A stretch of 12,816 nucleotides of DNA from Methylovirgula sp. (GTDB lineage: Bacteria; Pseudomonadota; Alphaproteobacteria; Rhizobiales; Beijerinckiaceae). Under the pieces are notes generated by a model that was not told the origin of the DNA, made no database searches, and worked only from the letters and a program-made list of their open reading frames with translations. The stretch spans positions 1-12,816 of the forward strand of contig JANXSV010000016.1 in assembly GCA_025356505.1 (NCBI GenBank), given 5' to 3'. The translations under genes were made by a program, and so were the position numbers. Shown in pieces: positions 6,962 through 12,816 of the stretch; within the stretch, counting starts at the first letter, position 1, and each line of letters opens with the position of its first letter.

Positions 6962-8743
6962 CCCCATAAGTGCCAAATCTATGACACGAAATTGAACTTC
7001 CTCGCGCCCGTTCCAATGATTAATCGACAGGGTTCCAGCAAGTGCGATAGCCGTGCCGGATTTTGCCTGCACCAAGGCGTCCCCCAATGGGCTGCCAACG
7101 GCGCGAAAAGCCATGGCTTTGATCTGCCCGCCGTTCGCGGCGCGGGCTCGAATACGATAATGTGCGCTACCGACGGGAACCACGTCGAGGATGCGCAAGT
7201 TCGGCACGACAAAAACAGGTTCCGAACTTCCGGAGCCGAAAGGTCCGGCTTTTTCGAGGCTTTTCAGCAAATCCAGAGAGATCGCCGCTGGCTGGATGAC
7301 GGCATCTATCAGCAGCGCGGCATCAGATTTGGCGGTTGTGATGGCGGAACGCAATCTGTCGCGAATGAAGCGGCTGAACGCCTCAAGTTGATTGCGCTCC
7401 AGAGTGAGACCCGCAGCCATTGCGTGGCCGCCGCCTTTGGTTATGACACCGGAGTCGGCGGCCGCGCGCACCGCATTTCCAAGATCTACGCCGGGGATCG
7501 AGCGCCCTGACCCGGTACCGGTATGCCCATTCCAGGCAATTGCAAAAGCCGGGAGTGTATAACGCTCTTTTAGCCGCGCCGACACCAACCCGACGATGCC
7601 CGGATGCCAGCCGTCTTCGCCCACAATAAGCACAGTGTCGGTGGTTTGGCTAAGCCCGGCCTGTGCGAGTGCTGATGCTTCCGCCTCGATGAGCGCCAAA
7701 GCTTCCAAGGCCTGACGTTCGCGGTTTAAAGTGTCGAGCTCTTGTGCCAGCCGGTTGGCCTCGGCGTCGTCACGGGTGGTCAACAGGCGCACGCCCATAG
7801 CCGCATCGCCAATACGCCCGCCGGCATTGATGCGGGGACCCAGCAGAAACCCAAGATGATAGGGCGCAGGCGGCGCATCCATGCGGGCCACATCCATCAA
7901 AGCCCGCAGTCCGGTACGGGCGCGCGCCTTCATGACCGCGAGACCCTTGACCACATAGGCGCGGTTGAGGCCCTTAAGCGGCACGACATCCGCCACAGTC
8001 GCCAATGCCACCAGATCAAGCGCTTCGAGCAGATCCGGCGGAGTTTTATCCTGCCAAAACCCTTTGTCACGCAATGCGCGATGGAGTGCGATGATCACCA
8101 GATAAACCACCCCGGCGGCGCAAAGATGGCCGAGATTGGACAGATCATCCAAGCGATTCGGATTTACCAGAGCCGTGACCCGCGGCAGTAGCTCAGGCGC
8201 TTGGTGATGGTCGATGACCAAAACGTCCATGCCAAGCTGCTGCGCTGTTTCGAAGGGCTCAAAGCTGGTGGTGCCACAATCGACAGTTACCACCAAACGC
8301 GCACCAAGCTGCTTAAAGCTCTGAATAGCCTGAATATTCGGGCCGTAGCCTTCGGTGAGCCGATCCGGGATATGAACAATACACTCGCAGCCGGCAGCAT
8401 CGAGATATTGCCATAACAACGCGGCAGAACACGCGCCGTCAACGTCATAGTCGCCAAAAATGGCTATTTTTTCGCTCGCCTGCACCGCCGCAACGAACCG
8501 TGCAACGAGCGGACCCATATCGGTGAGGGTGTCGGGGTCCGGCATCAGATCACGTAGTGCCGGATTCAAGTAGCGCTCGGCGTCAGCCGCGGTAATGCCG
8601 CGCGCTGCCAGAACGCGGGAGAGTACGTCCGGCAGGTCCGTCTGTTGCATGATGGCAAGCGCGGCAGCATCCTGCGCCGGAGTGAGACGGTTCCGCCAAG
8701 CTCTGCCTGAGGCTGCCTGGAAATTTGAAAGGCTCGATTTCAA
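6959..8743 (-). CDS. recJ: Single-stranded-DNA-specific exonuclease RecJ
   Basis: RecJ degrades single-stranded DNA 5' to 3' in RecF-pathway recombination, mismatch repair and stalled-fork processing, acting in the cytoplasm with two metal ions. The 594-residue protein shows the DHH-phosphoesterase motifs in order: FGDYDVDG (96-103), VTVDCGTT (152-159), VIDHHQ (176-181), and LGPRINAGGR (301-310) with its catalytic-core glycines. The DHHA1 domain has WHPGIVGLVSARLKERY (379-395) and GGGHAMAAG (437-445). An OB-like C-terminal domain follows. The start is probably the TTG at 8743: GGAAG lies five bases upstream, and this start keeps the conserved SGRAWRNRL segment, which the next in-frame ATG (residue 32) would lose. 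The TTG overlaps the stop of the upstream GNAT gene as TTGA, which suggests translational coupling in the hom-glpX-GNAT-recJ operon. Length is normal for the family. Confidence 0.96.
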   Translation of the reverse strand: MKSSLSNFQAASGRAWRNRLTPAQDAAALAIMQQTDLPDVLSRVLAARGITAADAERYLNPALRDLMPDPDTLTDMGPLVARFVAAVQASEKIAIFGDYDVDGACSAALLWQYLDAAGCECIVHIPDRLTEGYGPNIQAIQSFKQLGARLVVTVDCGTTSFEPFETAQQLGMDVLVIDHHQAPELLPRVTALVNPNRLDDLSNLGHLCAAGVVYLVIIALHRALRDKGFWQDKTPPDLLEALDLVALATVADVVPLKGLNRAYVVKGLAVMKARARTGLRALMDVARMDAPPAPYHLGFLLGPRINAGGRIGDAAMGVRLLTTRDDAEANRLAQELDTLNRERQALEALALIEAEASALAQAGLSQTTDTVLIVGEDGWHPGIVGLVSARLKERYTLPAFAIAWNGHTGTGSGRSIPGVDLGNAVRAAADSGVITKGGGHAMAAGLTLERNQLEAFSRFIRDRLRSAITTAKSDAALLIDAVIQPAAISLDLLKSLEKAGPFGSGSSEPVFVVPNLRILDVVPVGSAHYRIRARAANGGQIKAMAFRAVGSPLGDALVQAKSGTAIALAGTLSINHWNGREEVQFRVIDLALMG

Positions 8744-9183
8744 ATCTGCTTCCGATATTGGATAAAGCCTGACCGCGCCGCAACCTTATCATAGAGCGAC
8801 CGTGCTGCCGCATTGTCCTCGTGTGTATTCCAATAGAGGCGCGAGGCTCCGCAATCGGCCGCCTGCGCACGGACGGCTTCAATCAAGGCGGTGGCCACGC
8901 CCCTGCCCCGAGCGGCGTTCGAGGTATATAAATCCTGCAAGTAACAGACTGGCCCTTGGCTCCAGGTTGAGCGATGGAACACATAATGTGTAAAGCCCAG
9001 CAAAACACCCTCGGCATCGGCCACTAACGCATGAACGGGCTCGGCTTTTTCAAAAAACCGTTCGAATGTCGTGTCTGTCACGGCTGATAAATAAACTTGA
9101 TAAAATTGCTGATAGGCAGACCACAGCGTATCCCACTGTGGCCGGTCTGATCGTTTCAAAGCGCGCAGGACAAGGAACGACAT
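8740..9183 (-). CDS. GNAT-family N-acetyltransferase
   Basis: This 147-residue protein is a single GNAT domain, expected to move an acetyl group from acetyl-CoA to an amine on a small molecule or protein. The acetyl-CoA pyrophosphate loop is RGRGVA (92-97), after the beta-4 strand VCYLQDLYTS. The segment ASRLYWNTHEDNAAARSLYDKVA (113-135) is the usual motif B with its alpha-4 tyrosine (Y131). The N-terminal part (WDTLWSAYQQFYQVYLS) is the variable substrate-side region. Translation starts two bases after the glpX stop, and the gene's own TGA overlaps the recJ start, so it lies inside a tight operon. The substrate cannot be predicted. Confidence 0.93.
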   Translation of the reverse strand: MSFLVLRALKRSDRPQWDTLWSAYQQFYQVYLSAVTDTTFERFFEKAEPVHALVADAEGVLLGFTHYVFHRSTWSQGPVCYLQDLYTSNAARGRGVATALIEAVRAQAADCGASRLYWNTHEDNAAARSLYDKVAARSGFIQYRKQI

Positions 9184-9185
9184 TT

Positions 9186-10181
9186 TCAGTCCAGACGGAA
9201 TTTGCCCATCTCGCGGTGTTCCGCATGAATACGGCGAACTGTCCCGGACAAAGAGCGATAGATCACCGTCTCGGTTTCAATCACATCACGATGGAATCGG
9301 ACGCCTTCGACGAGCGCGCTGTCGGTGACGCCGGTTGCGGCCACAACAACGTCGCCGCTCGCGAGCTCTTTCATGTCATATTTTTTGCGCGGATCTATGA
9401 TGCCCATGGTGCGGGCACGTTCAATTTTGGCCGGGCTGTCAAGCAACAGACGTCCCTGCATTTGACCACCGACACAGCGTAAGGCACCCGCCGCAAGAAC
9501 GCCTTCGGGCGCGCCGCCGCTGCCCAGATACAAATCCACCTTGGTCTTTTCGGACTGAGTTGTGAAAATAATGCCGGCGACATCACCGTCGGCAATCAAA
9601 CGGATGCTCGCCCCGGCCTTGCGGCAAGCGTCGATCAGCTTCTCATGGCGCGGACGATCAAGAATCAACACGGTAATTTCGCTCGGCTTCACGCCTTTGG
9701 CCTTTGCCAGCGAACGAATGTTTTCTTCCGGCGTCCAATCGAGGTCAACCGTGCCGGCGGGATATCCCGGACCGATGGCGATTTTGTCCATATAAACGTC
9801 CGGTGCGTTCAACAAAGAGCCTGCCTGCGCCATGGCCATAACAGCGATCGAACCCGGCATATCCTTGGCGCAGAGCGTGGTGCCTTCCAGCGGATCGACG
9901 GCGATGTCAACTTTCGGGCCGGTTTTTGTGCCGACCTTCTCGCCAATGAACAGCATGGGCGCTTCGTCGCGCTCGCCCTCACCGATGACGATCGTGCCAT
10001 CAATCGGGAGACGGTTGAGCTCGCGGCGCATAGCATCAACTGCAGCCTGATCGGCAGCTTTTTCATTGCCGCGGCCGCGCCACCTTGCCGAAGACACTGC
10101 CGCCCGCTCGGTCACCCGCACAAGTTCCAGAGTGAGGATACGCTCGATAATATCTTGCTGATTGATGACAAGATCGGTCAT
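9186..10181 (-). CDS. glpX: Class II fructose-1,6-bisphosphatase
   Basis: GlpX hydrolyses fructose 1,6-bisphosphate to fructose 6-phosphate in gluconeogenesis; some homologues also act on sedoheptulose 1,7-bisphosphate. The 331-residue protein carries the metal- and phosphate-binding motifs WRGRGNEKAADQAAVDAMR (34-52), IVIGEGERDEAPML (64-77) and AVDPLEGTT (94-102), plus DGDVAGI (about 198-204) and YLGSGGAPEG (about 218-227) of the inositol-phosphatase-like fold. Length is typical. It begins 27 bases after hom and ends two bases before the GNAT ATG. Only a weak GAG stands before its ATG. No class I fbp gene is visible here, so whether this is the only bisphosphatase is unknown. Confidence 0.97.
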   Translation of the reverse strand: MTDLVINQQDIIERILTLELVRVTERAAVSSARWRGRGNEKAADQAAVDAMRRELNRLPIDGTIVIGEGERDEAPMLFIGEKVGTKTGPKVDIAVDPLEGTTLCAKDMPGSIAVMAMAQAGSLLNAPDVYMDKIAIGPGYPAGTVDLDWTPEENIRSLAKAKGVKPSEITVLILDRPRHEKLIDACRKAGASIRLIADGDVAGIIFTTQSEKTKVDLYLGSGGAPEGVLAAGALRCVGGQMQGRLLLDSPAKIERARTMGIIDPRKKYDMKELASGDVVVAATGVTDSALVEGVRFHRDVIETETVIYRSLSGTVRRIHAEHREMGKFRLD

Positions 10182-10208
10182 GAGACACTCATTTCAAGTT
10201 TGGCGCGG

Positions 10209-11522
10209 TTACTCGCGCTCTATGCGAATCACTTGCGGCGCTTCGGCGATGGTGCCATCTGACACAACTTTTGCCAAAGCTTCGCGCATGGCTGTTTCCG
10301 ATGTTGCATAGGTAATCAACACCACGGGAACCGGGCCACTCGGCACACCATAGCTTTTAGAAGTTAAAGAACGCCGCTGCATAATGCTTTCAAGCGAGAT
10401 GTCCCGCTCGGCCATGCGGGTGGCTATGGATGCCACGGCCCCTGCCCGGTCATGCACACTCAAGCGAATGTAATATCCGCCTTCATGGCGCTGCACAGGA
10501 ATGCGCTGGGCAATTTCCAGCTCGCCTGTCGGGCGTCCAAACGGTGCGGAACGGATGCCGCGGGCGATATCGGCAATATCGGCGACAACAGCCGAAGCTG
10601 TGGCCAGACCTCCCGCGCCCGGGCCGACGAGCGTGAGCTCTTTTACGGCATCCGCATCAATGGTCACAGCATTTAAAACGCCCATTACCTGCGCGATGGG
10701 GGATGATTTTGGCACCATTGTCGGGTGGACACGCTGCTCAATTCCGTTTGCTGTGCGCTGTGCCACTCCGAGCAGTTTAATGCGGAAGCCAAGCTCATCG
10801 GCCGATTTCAAATCCGCCAGCGTGATCGACTGAATGCCTTCGATATGAATGGCCTCCGCATCAATCGCGGTGCCGAATGCCAGCGATGTCAAAATCGCCA
10901 ATTTATGGGCGGTGTCAAAACCGCCAATGTCGAAGGTAGGGTCAGCCTCGGCATAGCCGAGCCGCTGCGCCTCTGCCAAGCATTCTGTGAAACTGAGCTG
11001 CTCCTGCTCCATCTTCGAAAGGATATAATTGCACGTGCCGTTGAGAATGCCATAGACGCGCTGGATTGAGTTTCCCGCAAGGCCTTCGCGAAGGGTTTTT
11101 ACGACTGGAATACCTCCGGCGACAGACGCTTCGAAGGCGAGCGCGACTTTTTGCGTTTCGGCGCTGTGCGCCAGCGCCATGCCGTGTTTTGCCAACAAGG
11201 CTTTGTTTGCGGTGACCACAGGCTTGCCGCCGGCAAGCGCAGCCTCAACGGCGAGCCGCGCCGGACCCTCATCGCCGCCGACAAGTTCAACAAACAGATC
11301 GATGTTTGGAGATGTCGCAAGCGCAACCGGATCGTCAAACCATTCAAAACCCGAAATATCGACGCCGCGATCGCGGCTTTGGTTGCGGGCGCTGACGGCG
11401 CTGACGATGATGGAGCGCCCGGTCAGCGCTGCCAATGCGTTCGATTGGTTGCGTAACAATTGGATAACCGAGGCACCAACCGTGCCTAAACCGGCAATAC
11501 CAACGCGAAGAGGTAGCGACAT
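10209..11522 (-). CDS. hom: Homoserine dehydrogenase
   Basis: The enzyme reduces aspartate semialdehyde to homoserine with NAD(P)H, supplying threonine, methionine and isoleucine. The 437-residue protein has an N-terminal Rossmann domain with GIAGLGTVG (8-16), then VTANKALLA (103-111, Lys107), FEASVAGGIPV (130-140), GILNGTCNYIL (158-168) and ADPTFDIGGFDTAHKLAIL (193-211), which contains the catalytic lysine (Lys208). A C-terminal ACT domain (from about residue 345, GGYYIRLSVHDRAGAVASIA) suggests feedback control, typically by threonine. It is not fused to aspartokinase. It is the first gene of the hom-glpX-GNAT-recJ run, and its ATG faces the YihY gene across a 125-bp divergent spacer. Confidence 0.97.
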   Translation of the reverse strand: MSLPLRVGIAGLGTVGASVIQLLRNQSNALAALTGRSIIVSAVSARNQSRDRGVDISGFEWFDDPVALATSPNIDLFVELVGGDEGPARLAVEAALAGGKPVVTANKALLAKHGMALAHSAETQKVALAFEASVAGGIPVVKTLREGLAGNSIQRVYGILNGTCNYILSKMEQEQLSFTECLAEAQRLGYAEADPTFDIGGFDTAHKLAILTSLAFGTAIDAEAIHIEGIQSITLADLKSADELGFRIKLLGVAQRTANGIEQRVHPTMVPKSSPIAQVMGVLNAVTIDADAVKELTLVGPGAGGLATASAVVADIADIARGIRSAPFGRPTGELEIAQRIPVQRHEGGYYIRLSVHDRAGAVASIATRMAERDISLESIMQRRSLTSKSYGVPSGPVPVVLITYATSETAMREALAKVVSDGTIAEAPQVIRIERE

Positions 11523-11647
11523 GACCGAAAACCTGAGTTAGAACCATATTGTGTTTCGTTTCACGCGCTTGTGCCTGATTTCGATGGCCCAATCAAGAGA
11601 AGTCATAAGCAAATGGCAAACTCACTGGAAAGCGAAAGATTGGTTTA
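11523..11647. promoter_or_regulatory. Divergent spacer between hom and the YihY-type gene
   Basis: This 125-bp region must hold the hom promoter (minus strand) and probably the YihY promoter (plus strand), since the two genes point away from each other. I found no strong -35/-10 pair in either direction. A short frame at 11613-11648 (MANSLESERLV, stop TAG) ends by overlapping the GTG start of the YihY gene. Confidence 0.4.
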
Positions 11648-12508
11648 GTGGAGCGCGCGGTTATCCTGTTGTGGGACACGTATATGGGCTTTCTCGAAGA
11701 TGATGGCTGGGCAATTGTGAGCCATGTCGCACTGTCCGCCCTCATGTCGTTGTTCCCGTTTTTGATTGTGGTGACATCGCTCGCCGGTTTTTTTGGGTCT
11801 AAGGATCTGGCGAACTCACAGGACTTGGCAGACGAGGTTATCCGGATTTTATTTGAAACGTGGCCGCCGCAAGCCTCAGCCCCTATCGCGGCAGAGATTC
11901 GGGCTGTTTTGACGACAAGCAGAGGTGATCTGCTTACGATCGGTGTGCTTCTGGCGCTGTATTTTTCATCCAATGGTATTGAAGCCATGCGTATCGCGCT
12001 CAACCGCGCATATAATTTCAAGGAGATGCGGCCGTGGTGGCTGCTGCGCGGCGAATCCATCGCTTATATCGTTCTGGGCGCGCTGGCGTTGCTGGCTCTG
12101 GCCTTTCTAGTGGTGCTCGGGCCACTGGTTTGGCACGCTATCGTGTCTTATGTGCCTGATCTTGCACCCTTTAGCGCCCTTGCCACTGGCATCCGTATAG
12201 GGGTCACCAGCCTCGTCATCATTGTGGCTCTTGTTGTCGCGCACAGGGTATTGCCAAACGGAAAACAAACGATCGGCCAACTCTGGCCGGGCATTGTTTT
12301 GACAGTGGTGGGGATGTTGGGTGGCGGCTATGTGTTTTCTGGTTATCTCGCCGAATTTTCGACCAATTATATCAACACCTACGCCGGACTGGCTTCTGTG
12401 ATGATTGCGATTGTTTTTCTCTATTCGACCGCTGCCATGTTTATCCTGGGCGGTGAATTTAACGCGGCATTGATGCGCCACGCCACCACTTTCAGGGACA
12501 TGAAATGA
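11648..12508 (+). CDS. YihY/BrkB-family inner-membrane protein
   Basis: This 286-residue membrane protein belongs to the YihY/virulence factor BrkB family (once misnamed RNase BN), whose molecular function is unsettled. About six membrane segments can be seen: 22-49 (SHVALSALMSLFPFLIVVTS), 97-115, 136-165, 182-200, 211-231 and 247-268. Family hallmarks are the early EDDGWAIVSHVALSALMSLFPF segment, LLALYFSSNGIEAMRIALNRAY (101-122) and the late YAGLASVMIAIVFLYSTAAMFILGGEFNAAL (245-275). The GTG at 11648 is the best start, because an in-frame stop lies at 11606-11608 and no in-frame ATG precedes the conserved part. No clear ribosome-binding site precedes it. Its end overlaps the nucleoside hydrolase start by ATGA, so the two are translationally coupled. 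Confidence 0.92.
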   Translation: MERAVILLWDTYMGFLEDDGWAIVSHVALSALMSLFPFLIVVTSLAGFFGSKDLANSQDLADEVIRILFETWPPQASAPIAAEIRAVLTTSRGDLLTIGVLLALYFSSNGIEAMRIALNRAYNFKEMRPWWLLRGESIAYIVLGALALLALAFLVVLGPLVWHAIVSYVPDLAPFSALATGIRIGVTSLVIIVALVVAHRVLPNGKQTIGQLWPGIVLTVVGMLGGGYVFSGYLAEFSTNYINTYAGLASVMIAIVFLYSTAAMFILGGEFNAALMRHATTFRDMK

Positions 12509-12816
12509 AGCCGACCTTCCTGATCGATACCGACACCGCATCGGACGACGCAGTTGCGTTGATAATGGCGTTTCAGGCTGATATCGAGATCGTCGCCGTG
12601 ACCACTGTGGCAGGCAATGTCAGCGTCGAGCAAGCAACACTCAATGCGCTTTACACGGCGCAAATCTGCGGGCGTACCGTGCCAACGTTCCAAGGTGCGG
12701 CCAAGCCGCTGACGCGCGCGCATCTGGACGCGTCGTGGTTTCATGGCCGCGATGGCATGGGCGACATGAATTATCCCAAGCCCGATCAGGCACCCGAGAC
12801 CAAACATGCCGTCACA
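12505..12816 (+). CDS. Nucleoside hydrolase, IUNH family (5' part, runs off the right edge)
   Basis: The 104 visible codons begin MKPTFLIDTDTASDDAVALI, the calcium-binding aspartate cluster of inosine-uridine nucleoside N-ribohydrolases (Asp8, Asp10, Asp14, Asp15). They continue with VTTVAGNVSVEQATLNALYTAQI (32-54) and HGRDGMGD (about 80-87), both usual family signatures. These enzymes cleave the N-glycosidic bond of ribonucleosides to free base and ribose for salvage. The variant TASDD replaces the more common PGIDD, which fits a divergent subgroup. The ATG overlaps the YihY stop as ATGA, and AGGGA a few bases upstream is a suitable ribosome-binding site. Substrate preference cannot be decided without the C-terminal half. 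Confidence 0.93.
   Translation, partial: MKPTFLIDTDTASDDAVALIMAFQADIEIVAVTTVAGNVSVEQATLNALYTAQICGRTVPTFQGAAKPLTRAHLDASWFHGRDGMGDMNYPKPDQAPETKHAVT

Noticed and set aside
7742..8191. Several long plus-strand frames antisense to recJ, glpX, hom and parC
   Set aside because: They mirror the codon structure of the real genes on the other strand and show no motifs or ribosome-binding sites.

Overview
This window looks like ordinary core chromosome of an alphaproteobacterium, most likely of the order Hyphomicrobiales (Rhizobiales). The evidence is a two-cysteine porin of the Omp2/RopA type, a hom-glpX-recJ block of the kind familiar from rhizobia and brucellae, alphaproteobacterial ParC and KdsA, and moderately GC-rich coding sequence. 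I see no insertion sequence, phage gene, CRISPR array or defence island.

Layout. Nearly everything is on the minus strand, so transcription runs right to left. At the left edge is the 5' part of a porin gene (644 to beyond 1). A gap of about 680 bp (645-1324), partly AT-rich, separates it from parC (1325-3571). Next come a two-motif phospholipase D-like protein (3697-4842), kdsA (4884-5735) and a small one-helix, cysteine-rich protein (5746-6078). These four genes lie close together and may share transcripts. A hairpin-bearing spacer leads to a cold-shock protein gene (6347-6559) with a long, probably structured leader. Upstream is tRNA-Phe(GAA) (6835-6910), with a near-consensus promoter that overlaps the recJ stop codon. 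Upstream again is a compact operon read in the order hom (11522-10209), glpX (10181-9186), a GNAT acetyltransferase (9183-8740) and recJ (8743-6959).

Right of hom, transcription diverges. A YihY/BrkB-type inner-membrane protein (11648-12508, plus strand) overlaps by ATGA with the start of a nucleoside hydrolase that continues past the right edge.

How the genes fit together. Most are housekeeping: chromosome decatenation (ParC), Kdo synthesis for lipopolysaccharide (KdsA), threonine/methionine/isoleucine precursor synthesis (Hom), gluconeogenic or Calvin-type fructose bisphosphatase (GlpX), DNA repair (RecJ), phenylalanine tRNA, cold-shock RNA chaperone, outer-membrane permeability (porin) and nucleoside salvage. 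The less-explained parts are the PLD-like protein, the small cysteine-rich protein before kdsA, the GNAT between glpX and recJ, the cold-shock leader RNA and the porin upstream region. I found no convincing new multi-gene system. The findings are mainly regulatory and translational-coupling details.
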